Positions 43,405-51,601 of a stretch of 64,000 nt of DNA are shown piece by piece. The notes beneath the pieces are model-generated. The model did no database searches and was not told where the DNA came from. It worked only from the letters and a program-made list of their open reading frames with translations. Position numbers and translations under genes: made by a program. Within the stretch, counting starts at the first letter, position 1. Each line of letters starts with the position of its first letter. Origin of the DNA: CAVRUH01 sp963822595 (GTDB taxonomy: Bacteria > Chlamydiota > Chlamydiia > Chlamydiales > Waddliaceae); assembly GCA_963822595.1 (NCBI GenBank), contig CAWGIG010000001.1, forward strand, positions 1,054,001 through 1,118,000, given 5' to 3'.

Positions 43405-43806
43405 ATGACAAAAGAAAAGATTTCAGAAAAAAAGCAAGAATGGATTATTTTTGCTAAATATGTCACATCAGGCGCCACTTCTGTGGTCCTCCAATTCAGC
43501 TTTTTATATCTTTTTGTAAATCTATTTGTCCTGAATGCCACGTTCTCATCTACGTTGGCATATGTTCTCACCACCGTCATTCTTTACTTGATGCTCTACC
43601 ACTGGGCGTTTAAATCCGATGGCAGGCATCATATCATCGCCTTGCGCTATGCTTTTAGTTCAACGTTAATGCTCGGATTAAATTTTTTCATTTTTTGGGT
43701 GATGAATGAACCTCTCCAAATTTGGTATATGTATTCTCAGGTCGCTGCATCAACGATCGTTGCGCTTGTTAACTACTTAGTCAACAGACTTTATACCTTT
43801 TCCTGA
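43405..43806 (+). CDS. GtrA-family membrane protein
   Basis: The 133-residue protein has four hydrophobic helices with the GtrA pattern 'FAKYVTSGATSVVLQFSFLYLF', 'STLAYVLTTVILYLMLYHWAF', and 'NYLVNRLYTF' at the end. GtrA proteins flip or escort undecaprenyl-linked sugars in surface glycan modification. The start is ATG 43405 ('MTKEKISEKKQEW') because upstream ATGs lie inside the terminator or the previous gene. There is no good ribosome-binding site, so expression may depend on read-through. Confidence 0.88.
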   Translation: MTKEKISEKKQEWIIFAKYVTSGATSVVLQFSFLYLFVNLFVLNATFSSTLAYVLTTVILYLMLYHWAFKSDGRHHIIALRYAFSSTLMLGLNFFIFWVMNEPLQIWYMYSQVAASTIVALVNYLVNRLYTFS

Positions 43807-43828
43807 GTGGGATTAAGCGTATAGCCAC

Positions 43829-43979
43829 AATCAACAGGATAAGCAGGATCGCAAGCGGCAGGATAAAAAAAGGATAATAAAAAAGAAAATAATAAGATGT
43901 AAATACATTATTCATTATTCTTCTTTTTTCTTATCCTTTTTTTATCCTGCCGCTTGCGATCCTGCTTATCCTGTTGATT
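43829..43979. repeat. long inverted repeat (AGGATAAGCAGGAT family)
   Basis: Arms of 49 bases starting 'aatcaacaggataagcagga' are exact or nearly exact complements around an A/T-rich centre. It occupies the convergent gap between gtrA and putP. It is the cleanest copy of the family also seen at 4718 and 14273. Confidence 0.95.
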
Positions 43980-43997
43980 TTTACTACTAGCTTAATA

Positions 43998-45425
43998 TCA
44001 CTCTGGCGATCTTGTAAGCATTGATACTACATAAATACTTATCAAGCTAAGAGAAAACGCTGCCACCATCGTTGGGATGTCGATGTCAGTAATCATCGGA
44101 TTAATCAGATGCCAAGTAATGGCTAAAATACCCCCGACAAAGATTCCTGTAATAGCTCCGTACTTATTTGTACGTTTATAGTATAACGACATAAGAACCA
44201 AAGGCCCAAAAGAGGATCCAAGGCCTGCCCAGGCATATAGAACACTGTCTATAATGGTGTCATCTTTGAGAAATGCCACCAAGAGGGCTACGGTAGCAAT
44301 AATAACAACACCCAGTCTTGAAATACGGACGAGTTCTAGAGGCGAAGCTGTGGGGCGAAACAGTTTTTTGTAAAGATCTTCGCTGAAAGCTGAAGCCGCA
44401 ACGAGTAATTGAGAGTCCATTGTCGATAGGTTTGCTGCGAGTATTCCACAGAAAATGAAACCTGCAACCAAAGGATGAAAAAGAATTTTTACCATTTCGA
44501 TAAATACAAGCTGGGGATTTTCAAGATTGTAATTGAAAAACGCAGCCCCTACAATACCTACGGCTATGGAGGCACTTAGAGCAAGGATTTGCCAGGTCAT
44601 TCCAACATATTTTGATTTCTTTAAATCGGCGCTGTTTTTGATCCCCATGAATTTCGTGATGATGTGAGGTTGTCCGTAATAACCAAGTCCCCAGGATGCA
44701 GCGAGGAATATAACGGTGATTAAGGAGGTTTCAGAGGCATCTCCGAAAAAGCTGAGGTAGCCGATCTTGTTCGAGGCAACAGTTTGTATCGCATTCCATC
44801 CATCTTCCATCGAGAGGTAGGCGACAATCGGAATCAGGACAATCACGCCAAGCAAGAAGATGGATTGAAAGAGGTCGGTCCAGGCAATTGTAATAAATCC
44901 GCCGCCGAATGTATACGCCACAACAACGCCAAGGGAAAATGCTAAACCATAATAATAATCGATTGCAAACACAGATTCCAGGAGCATTCCCATCGCCATG
45001 AGGGCAGCCGAGAGATAGTGCGTCAGAAAGAATATGAGGATAGTCGCCGTTAGAATACGGAGAATTCCTGATGTGTCTTTAAATCGGTTTTCAAAGAAGG
45101 ATGAAAGGGTGAAAGCATTATATTTTTCTGTGTCGGTTCTTAGTTTTATTGAAACAAATTGCCAGTTTAGAAACATTCCGAAGATAAGTCCGAAAGCTAT
45201 CCAGCTTCCATAAAGTCCGTCAAGGTATATGGCCATGGGGAGTCCCATGAAAATCCAGGCGCTCATATCGCTTGCGTGTGCAGAAAGTGCCGTCAGCCAG
45301 AAATTGAGTGACCGATTCCCCACAATAAAGGAGGCATTCGAATTTTGTTTTCGATGGGAGATAACCCCAATGACTAATAGGATACAAAAGTAACAAACAA
45401 ATGCAACTAAATACTGTGTGATCAT
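43998..45425 (-). CDS. putP: sodium/proline symporter PutP-like
   Basis: This 475-residue SSS-family transporter has about 12-13 hydrophobic helices. It shows 'ISHRKQNSNASFIVGNRSLN', 'ALSAHASDMSAWIFMGLPMAIY', 'GGGFITIAWTDLFQSIFLLG', and 'ILAANLSTMDSQLLVAASAFSEDLYKKLF', which is the conserved PutP signature region. The start at ATG 45425 ('MITQYLVAF') gives the usual N-terminal end; a GGAG lies 13 bases upstream. Proline import would feed PutA at 32720-36133. Confidence 0.9.
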   Translation of the reverse strand: MITQYLVAFVCYFCILLVIGVISHRKQNSNASFIVGNRSLNFWLTALSAHASDMSAWIFMGLPMAIYLDGLYGSWIAFGLIFGMFLNWQFVSIKLRTDTEKYNAFTLSSFFENRFKDTSGILRILTATILIFFLTHYLSAALMAMGMLLESVFAIDYYYGLAFSLGVVVAYTFGGGFITIAWTDLFQSIFLLGVIVLIPIVAYLSMEDGWNAIQTVASNKIGYLSFFGDASETSLITVIFLAASWGLGYYGQPHIITKFMGIKNSADLKKSKYVGMTWQILALSASIAVGIVGAAFFNYNLENPQLVFIEMVKILFHPLVAGFIFCGILAANLSTMDSQLLVAASAFSEDLYKKLFRPTASPLELVRISRLGVVIIATVALLVAFLKDDTIIDSVLYAWAGLGSSFGPLVLMSLYYKRTNKYGAITGIFVGGILAITWHLINPMITDIDIPTMVAAFSLSLISIYVVSMLTRSPE

Positions 45426-45508
45426 AATGGGAATAGGTCTCCTTAATAATCCCACTATTTTACTCGAAACAATCATCTATGACTAGGAAAATGTGTAAAT
45501 TTCGCTAA

Positions 45509-45628
45509 TGCCACGAAGAAACGAAGGAAGCGCAGGACACGCGAAGATAAGAAAAGAAATGAGTAAATTTATTAATATCTCTTTTCTTATCTTCGCGTGT
45601 CCTTCGCTTCCTTCGTTTCTTCGTGGCA
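45509..45628. repeat. inverted repeat (CCACGAAGAAACGAAGG family)
   Basis: Arms of about 50 bases beginning 'tgccacgaagaaacgaagga' pair with one or two indels around a short A/T centre. It lies between the divergent putP and pfkB genes. Confidence 0.95.
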
Positions 45629-45671
45629 GTTAATTCAAATTAAAATTATATATTATGAGAGGAGCAGTTTT

Positions 45672-46649
45672 ATGACGAAGCCTATAAAAAATGAAATACT
45701 TGGAATCGGAGCCCCCATACTGGACCATATCTTGTATGTTTCCGACGAGTATTTAGCAAAAATTCCCGGTCAGAAATCGGGAATGGAGTTGGTTTCTTAT
45801 GAAGAAATGCTAAAAATTATCGAAGAAAGTGGACATGTTCCCGAGCAGGTTGCAGGGGGGAGTTGTGCCAATGCGATTAAGGGGCTTGCCGCATTGGGGC
45901 ACGCTTGTGGAGTCACAGGAAAAATCGGTCAAGACGCTATTGGAGAGATTGTTAAGGAGCATATGCAGGATCTCCATATTAATACTTATTATAGATTCAG
46001 TACGAAGCCCACGGCGCATGTGGCATGTTTGATTACGCCGGATGGACAGAGGACTCTCCGTGCTTACATGGGGGCTTCCAGCGAAATGACGCCGGAGGAT
46101 CTCGACCCAGCCCTTTTTGCAGGATTAAAATTGGTGCATCTTGAGGGATATTCGTTATTATGTCCTGGGGTGACCCAAAGAGGAATGGAGTTGGCAAAAA
46201 AGGCCGGAGCTAAAATATCGTTTGATTTAGGGAGTTTTGAAGTTGTTGAGAACTTTAGAGAGACAATTTTGCGTCTTTTAGAAGAATATGTGGATATTGT
46301 TTTTGCAAATAAGGATGAAATTCATGCTTTGATTCAGAATGGTCCTGAGGAGGGGTGTCGAAAATTGAGTGAGCGTTGCGATATTGCTGTGGTGATGCTT
46401 GGGAATCAGGGATGCCTCGTGGGACATCGGGGTCAAATTGAGTCTTGTCACGCCCTTCCCTTCAAGCCTCGCGATACAACAGGTGCCGGTGATTTATTTG
46501 CTAGTGGCTTTCTACATGGTTACCTACTGGGGCGACCTCTGCAGGAGTGTGCCAGGTATGGCACAATAACCGGAGGAACCGTGATTCAATTTGTGGGAGC
46601 CGAAATCCCCCAGGACATGTGGCCCAAAGTTAAGTCACTCATAAGCTAA
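45672..46649 (+). CDS. PfkB-family sugar/nucleoside kinase
   Basis: The 325-residue kinase has the PfkB signatures 'QVAGGSCANAIKGLAALGH' (sugar site) and 'DTTGAGDLFASGFLHGYLLG' (anion hole and catalytic Asp). The closest type is adenosine/ribokinase-like; the substrate is not determined. The start is ATG 45672 with GAGAGGAG nine bases upstream. A longer frame would read through the inverted repeat at 45509-45628 and is rejected. Confidence 0.93.
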   Translation: MTKPIKNEILGIGAPILDHILYVSDEYLAKIPGQKSGMELVSYEEMLKIIEESGHVPEQVAGGSCANAIKGLAALGHACGVTGKIGQDAIGEIVKEHMQDLHINTYYRFSTKPTAHVACLITPDGQRTLRAYMGASSEMTPEDLDPALFAGLKLVHLEGYSLLCPGVTQRGMELAKKAGAKISFDLGSFEVVENFRETILRLLEEYVDIVFANKDEIHALIQNGPEEGCRKLSERCDIAVVMLGNQGCLVGHRGQIESCHALPFKPRDTTGAGDLFASGFLHGYLLGRPLQECARYGTITGGTVIQFVGAEIPQDMWPKVKSLIS

Positions 46650-46721
46650 ATAAAAATGGCGTAAAAAATCACTTTTATATGTCATTTCACCCCAAATTCA
46701 CTATATCTATGCCGATTGCAA

Positions 46722-46805
46722 ATGCGAGGTTTTTTAGAGGCTGCTCAACTTTCCAAAGATTGGATCTCTAAAATGCAAGCTCGCGCATTAAATCGCCTTG
46801 ACTAA
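46722..46805 (+). other. short open frame in a gene-free gap, possible gene remnant
   Basis: The 207-base gap between pfkB and the glycosyltransferase contains a 27-codon frame whose translation is protein-like ('EAAQLSKDWISKMQARALNR'), without a ribosome-binding site. It may be the end of a decayed gene. Downstream, TTGACT and a TATAAA-like box near 46846 could serve the next gene, but spacing is poor. Confidence 0.25.
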
Positions 46806-46857
46806 ACCGCTTCTTCCCTATTGCAATCGATTTTGATTTTTCTGTATAAAAGTAGCT

Positions 46858-48111
46858 ATGTTTAATGAACCTCAGATAGGGCACATCTTACGAAAGTACA
46901 ATCCTGCCGAATGGGCTGGAACGGAAACGGCTGTTGCCGATTTAATTCTGCAGCTAAAACCTAATTATGATTCTAAAATATATTGTCCCCGTCTGGAAAT
47001 CGACCAAAAAGAAGGGCCTTTCGAAGAATTGGGCATCTCTGTGGATCCTTTTAACGCTTTTCTTCCCATTATCGGCTTAGATGCCGATAGAAGAGAGCAA
47101 CTGACACAAATCGGCGGCAATTTGATGTCGTTCGATTTAATGAAAAAGCTATGGCAACAGAAAAATCTTAGCATCATCCATATGCACACTTTGGGGCTAC
47201 TCGGAGGAATAGGAAGGACGATTGCAAAGCGCAAGGGAATCCCCCTTGTTGTGTCATTGCATGGCGGTGTGATCGATATCCCCAAAGATTTCATCAATGA
47301 ATATAAGAAAAAGGTAAAAGGCAGCCTTTCTTATGCCAGAATTTTTTCAACTTTCTTGAAATCCAATAAAGTTCTCGAGGAAGCAGACGCCATTATAACC
47401 TTCAATAAAAGGGAACAAGCGCTTCTCTTAGAGAAATATCCTCATCAAAAAATTGTTCACATCCCTCACGGCATTGAAACGGAAATATATCGAAAAGACT
47501 ATCGTGAACTTGCCTACGAAAAATATCCCTGGTTGAAAGAAAAAACGTTCTGTTTAGTTGTTGGACGCATCGATAGTGTAAAAAATCAAGGCTGGCTGAT
47601 GGAGCGTCTTCCGGCTCTATTGGAGAAAATTCCGAATTTAGTCGTCGGCTTATTGGGTCCCGTAACCGATTTTCACTATAACATCAGTTTAAAGAAAAAG
47701 ATTATCGATATGGGATTGAGTGAAAAGGTCTATTTTCTTGGAGCACTTCCTCCGAAGGATCCCTTGTTGATAGGCCTTTATCAGATCGCGGCGTTTACCG
47801 CATTGCCCTCGTTTGCAGAGCCATTTGGTTTAGTCATCTTGGAGTCGTGGGCATCTAACACGCCTGTTTTGGCTAGTGCTGTATCGGGTCCGATCGATAT
47901 TATTCAGAATCGGGAGACAGGTTGGCTCTTCGATCTGGGGAATCCAAAGACATTTCACGATGCTGTTTTGGAGGTTGTGGGGAACCCCCAGCTGAAAAGA
48001 AAAATTGTGGAGCAAAGTCAAAATGTCCTGGATAGTCATTATGACCTGAAAATCATGGGAGAAAGAACCCGCCGTGTCTATACCGAAGTGAGCGCAAAAT
48101 TAAATATGTAA
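46858..48111 (+). CDS. GT4-family glycosyltransferase
   Basis: The 417-residue GT-B enzyme has the acceptor-side opening 'ILRKYNPAEWAGTETAVADL', the linker 'HIPHGIETEIYRKDY', and the donor motif 'SFAEPFGLVILESWASNTPV', the EX7E signature of GT4. It probably transfers a sugar from a nucleotide donor to a lipid or glycan. It ends by overlapping the NadR-like gene on the other strand by 12 bases. Confidence 0.92.
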   Translation: MFNEPQIGHILRKYNPAEWAGTETAVADLILQLKPNYDSKIYCPRLEIDQKEGPFEELGISVDPFNAFLPIIGLDADRREQLTQIGGNLMSFDLMKKLWQQKNLSIIHMHTLGLLGGIGRTIAKRKGIPLVVSLHGGVIDIPKDFINEYKKKVKGSLSYARIFSTFLKSNKVLEEADAIITFNKREQALLLEKYPHQKIVHIPHGIETEIYRKDYRELAYEKYPWLKEKTFCLVVGRIDSVKNQGWLMERLPALLEKIPNLVVGLLGPVTDFHYNISLKKKIIDMGLSEKVYFLGALPPKDPLLIGLYQIAAFTALPSFAEPFGLVILESWASNTPVLASAVSGPIDIIQNRETGWLFDLGNPKTFHDAVLEVVGNPQLKRKIVEQSQNVLDSHYDLKIMGERTRRVYTEVSAKLNM

Positions 48112-48693
48112 TCCGGAATTTTGAGCCATTCTCGTTTCTACGGCATAAATTAATTCAAGACGTTTCCCTTCTTCGAAAACGTTCTCTGAACTTGCATAGA
48201 TGATTTTTTCTTGTAAATTTTTACCGTATTCTAAAAGTGTATTTTTAAAACCCTTATTAATGAGTTGTTGGTAGCCGATATCAGTAGACCGAACACCGTC
48301 ATCTTCCGGGGCAATGTAGTCTACCGGTTCGAGGCAAATGAGCAAGTCATAAGTTTTGAGCCACTCGGCAGCTTGCCCAATGGCGGCTTTTGTAATGGGC
48401 TGCTCAGGGTTGACAGCATGAAAATAAACGAATGTGTCAAGTACGCTGCGGTCGCAAATGGCTAGTTCGTACCCTTGAGCTTCAGCTTCAAGTTCATTCA
48501 AAAATTGCGTATGAAAATTCCATAGGCAGGTGCCTACATTGGCGTCTGCATTGATGGGAAAAGGGCAATTTTCCCTGACGCTTTCATGAATAAGTTTAAC
48601 ATTTAAACCATTCATTTTAAAGTGCGCAGCAAGAATATAAGCCAGTGAAGTTTTTCCGGCGCTGTGAACGCCCATAATCGCAATTTTTTTCAT
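48100..48693 (-). CDS. NadR-like P-loop nucleotide kinase (AAA_28)
   Basis: The 197-residue protein opens with Walker A 'GVHSAGKTSL' (about 8-17), has 'DRSVLDTFVYF' and 'YDLLICLEPVDYIAPEDDG', and resembles the ribosylnicotinamide-kinase half of NadR and the thymidylate-kinase-like AAA_28 group. A nucleoside or NAD-precursor kinase role is likely; the exact substrate is unknown. It is convergent with the glycosyltransferase gene. Confidence 0.82.
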   Translation of the reverse strand: MKKIAIMGVHSAGKTSLAYILAAHFKMNGLNVKLIHESVRENCPFPINADANVGTCLWNFHTQFLNELEAEAQGYELAICDRSVLDTFVYFHAVNPEQPITKAAIGQAAEWLKTYDLLICLEPVDYIAPEDDGVRSTDIGYQQLINKGFKNTLLEYGKNLQEKIIYASSENVFEEGKRLELIYAVETRMAQNSGLHI

Positions 48694-48836
48694 TTTTTTA
48701 CCCTCTCAAAACACCGTAATTTATTATAGTCGTCTATTTTCTGGAAAGGAAATAAATTAAGAAAAACTATCATATGGCACATTTAAAAAAAGAAATTTAT
48801 GGTATGTATTGAGAAATACATCAAATAGCGAGTAAT

Positions 48837-50075
48837 ATGCTTAATTTTTTAAAATCTCGTAAATTTCTTACGTGGCTTGATAGTCTATATCATTTGATAT
48901 TCTATATTGCTAAATCCTTTTTTACCGATGATTGCTATTCAAAAGCTTCGGCTCTTGCCTTTTATTCAATACTTTCAATTGTTCCTCTCTTAGCAGTCAT
49001 TTTCGGAATAGCCCAAGGTTTTGGATTTGAAAAGGCATTAGAGGTAGAATTTTCAGAAAATTTTGTTCAACAACCGGAAATTTACGATAGACTCATTCAA
49101 TATACCCATTCGTGGCTTCAAAATATAAAAGGGGGTGTGATAGCAGGGGTGGGCACTTGTTTTCTACTTTGGTCCGTAATAAGCCTATTGAATAGTATTG
49201 AAAATTCTTTAAATGAAATTTGGCAGATTAAAAAAGGGCGCTCGTATGTTCATAAACTTAGAGATTATTTAACGATTCTTTTTGTTGTTCCTTTATTTTT
49301 TGTAACTGCTAGTAGCATCAATATATATTTTACAGTTGAGATAAAAGAAACAACGGATAGCTATACAATTTTTAAAACTATCAGTCCTTACATATTATTC
49401 ATATTAAAATTTTTTCCATTGGTTTTAATATGGACTCTCTTCACTTTCATTTATGCTTTTATACCTAATACCAAGGTGAATATTCGTGATGCAGCCATCG
49501 GTGGTATAATTGCAGGATCCACGTTTCAAATTTGGCAATGGTTTTATATAAACTTTCAAGTCAGGCTTTCTGACTATGGAGTCATTTATGGAAGTTTGGC
49601 AGCCCTCCCATTATTTTTAATTTGGCTGCTTTTTAGCTGGTTAATTTTATTAATGGGAGCAGAGATAGCAGCAAAAATTAGAGAGGGTCTTATCTTTCTA
49701 AGGCATAAGCAGGGTCATTTGACTACAAAGAATGCTGGTTTATTAGTAGTGTATCTTTGCATAAGGGCTTTCACAGAAGGGGAAACTCCGCCTACAAGTG
49801 AGAAATTAAAAGAAAAAATTGGAATTTCCACCAAGGATCTTCAGATAATCTTAGATACGCTTTCCAAAAACCGCATTATCTCAGAAATATCGATTGAGAA
49901 TAAGAATAATGGATACCAGCCCGCTCGACCTATTGAGGATATCAATATCCAAATGATATGCGATGCAATAGAACAAATTCATGAGATCCCTGCATTTGCA
50001 ATCGAGAATGAAAAACTTGAAAAAATAGAAAGACTGATGAGTAAAAAAAAGAAAAAAATCAACACCCAAGAATAA
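48837..50075 (+). CDS. YihY/BrkB-family inner-membrane protein
   Basis: The 412-residue protein has six hydrophobic helices in the first 285 residues with the family motifs 'SALAFYSILSIVPLLAVIFG', 'GGIIAGSTFQIWQWFYINFQ' and 'YGSLAALPLFLIWLLFSWLI'. A winged-helix-like soluble C-terminal region follows (about 300-400), ending Lys-rich. The function of the family is unknown, although it was once called ribonuclease BN. It ends eight bases from nnr on the opposite strand. Confidence 0.9.
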   Translation: MLNFLKSRKFLTWLDSLYHLIFYIAKSFFTDDCYSKASALAFYSILSIVPLLAVIFGIAQGFGFEKALEVEFSENFVQQPEIYDRLIQYTHSWLQNIKGGVIAGVGTCFLLWSVISLLNSIENSLNEIWQIKKGRSYVHKLRDYLTILFVVPLFFVTASSINIYFTVEIKETTDSYTIFKTISPYILFILKFFPLVLIWTLFTFIYAFIPNTKVNIRDAAIGGIIAGSTFQIWQWFYINFQVRLSDYGVIYGSLAALPLFLIWLLFSWLILLMGAEIAAKIREGLIFLRHKQGHLTTKNAGLLVVYLCIRAFTEGETPPTSEKLKEKIGISTKDLQIILDTLSKNRIISEISIENKNNGYQPARPIEDINIQMICDAIEQIHEIPAFAIENEKLEKIERLMSKKKKKINTQE

Positions 50076-50083
50076 TTAATTCT

Positions 50084-51586
50084 TTATAAAAGCATTTTAA
50101 ATGCATCGGTAAAGTGGAATAATATGTCCGTTGCGATCATGCAATAGGAGGTTTTTTCCGCAGCAGCATGCTCTCCGGCTAACCCATGAAGAAAAACCCC
50201 TAGCGAAGCGGCATGTTGGGGGTCTAATCCTTGCGCTAATAGCGCCGCAATTAATCCTGTAAGCACATCCCCGCTCCCGGCGGTCGCCATTCCCGGATCA
50301 CCGCAAGGGTTAACCAGGATCGGATCGTTTCCGTGAATAATAAAAGTAGGCCCGCCTTTTAAAACGAGAGTGATATGATGCGCTTTTGCATAATCCTGGC
50401 AGGTTTTTAAAAATTCCTTCGTCGCAGGTAAGGGAGCGGATAATTTTAGCAATCGAATTAACTCGCCTGTATGAGGCGTTAAAATCGCATTTCTCGGAGG
50501 AGCTAATTTTTCTTCGGCAATGATATTTAAAGCATCGGCGTCGATGATGCATGGACGTCTCAGTTTGGGAAGAACGGCAGTGATCAATTCAGCGGCTTCA
50601 GGTGTACGGCCGAGTCCCGGCCCGATAAAACAAGCAGAGGCGCTATTCAGTAATTCGATCACTTTGTCGTAATCTCCAAGATCATAAGCGACTTTGATGA
50701 TTTCGAAGGGACTTGAAGTGAGCTCATTTTCCATTCCTTTGGGATGAAGTAATTTGGTGATGCCTGCTCCTCCGCGAAGGGAAGCTAGACTAGACATTAT
50801 GGGTGCGCCCGGCATTCCCGGTGAGCCTGCAAGGCCTACAACTAATCCCGCTTGGTACTTGTGTCGGTTGTTGATGATTTTTGGAAGCAATGGCTTCATG
50901 ATCTCGCTAGAGAGCATGATCATTTGTGGACTAAAGGAATCGACGAACTTTTCAGGAAGGCCGAAATTGACATATTGAAGTTTTCCGACATGGTTCCATC
51001 CGTCTTGAAGAAAAAAACCTAGTTTGGGTAGCCCTAGAAAAAGGGTTTCGGTAGCTTGAATGGCAGGACCTTCCGCGACTCCTGTGTTGCCATTCAATCC
51101 TGAGGGAATATCTAGGGCTAATATCGGCAAACCGGATTGGTTAGCCCTTTTAATTACAGAGGCATAAGGTTCTTTGGCGATGCCGTGGAAGCCGGTACCA
51201 AAAATTCCATCGACGATGACTCCTTCTTTCGGAAAGACGATTTCATTCACGCTATTGATTTGTTGGACGATACCACCTTTGCTGACAAAAATTGAATAGT
51301 TCTTTTGCGTTAACGAGGAGCATTCTTTAAGTTCATCGATTTGAAAGGCAAAAACTTGGTAATTGCGACGCAGAAGATATTTCCCGGCGACGTAGGCATC
51401 TCCGGCATTATTTCCTCTACCGCAAAGTAGAATGATATGCTTAGTCAATTTCTTTTTTTCGCAGAAAAAATGAATAGCGTCAGCAGCCCCCTTACCCGCC
51501 TCTTCCATGAAGGCCTCTTCCGAAGAACCATCTTCATATGCCAGAGACTCAATCTGAGCCATTTCTTTTGATGTTACTACTTTCAT
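50084..51586 (-). CDS. nnr: bifunctional NAD(P)H-hydrate epimerase / dehydratase
   Basis: The 500-residue enzyme repairs hydrated NADH and NADPH. The N-terminal YjeF_N epimerase (about 1-215) has 'LCGRGNNAGDAYVAGKYL' and 'VDGIFGTGFHG'. The C-terminal dehydratase (about 225-500) has 'AGLVVGLAGSPGMPGA', 'GPGLGRTPEAAELI', 'AILTPHTGELIRLL' and 'GMATAGSGDVLTGLIAAL'. It is the last gene of the WaaF-to-Nnr minus-strand run, 15 bases after the GH9 gene. Confidence 0.96.
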   Translation of the reverse strand: MKVVTSKEMAQIESLAYEDGSSEEAFMEEAGKGAADAIHFFCEKKKLTKHIILLCGRGNNAGDAYVAGKYLLRRNYQVFAFQIDELKECSSLTQKNYSIFVSKGGIVQQINSVNEIVFPKEGVIVDGIFGTGFHGIAKEPYASVIKRANQSGLPILALDIPSGLNGNTGVAEGPAIQATETLFLGLPKLGFFLQDGWNHVGKLQYVNFGLPEKFVDSFSPQMIMLSSEIMKPLLPKIINNRHKYQAGLVVGLAGSPGMPGAPIMSSLASLRGGAGITKLLHPKGMENELTSSPFEIIKVAYDLGDYDKVIELLNSASACFIGPGLGRTPEAAELITAVLPKLRRPCIIDADALNIIAEEKLAPPRNAILTPHTGELIRLLKLSAPLPATKEFLKTCQDYAKAHHITLVLKGGPTFIIHGNDPILVNPCGDPGMATAGSGDVLTGLIAALLAQGLDPQHAASLGVFLHGLAGEHAAAEKTSYCMIATDILFHFTDAFKMLL

Positions 51587-51601
51587 ATTACCTCAAAAAT
51601 T

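Noticed and set aside
45597..45671. N-terminal extension of the PfkB kinase reading through the inverted repeat
   Set aside because: The extra 25 codons lie largely in the repeat arm. A good ribosome-binding site and a family-typical start occur at 45672.
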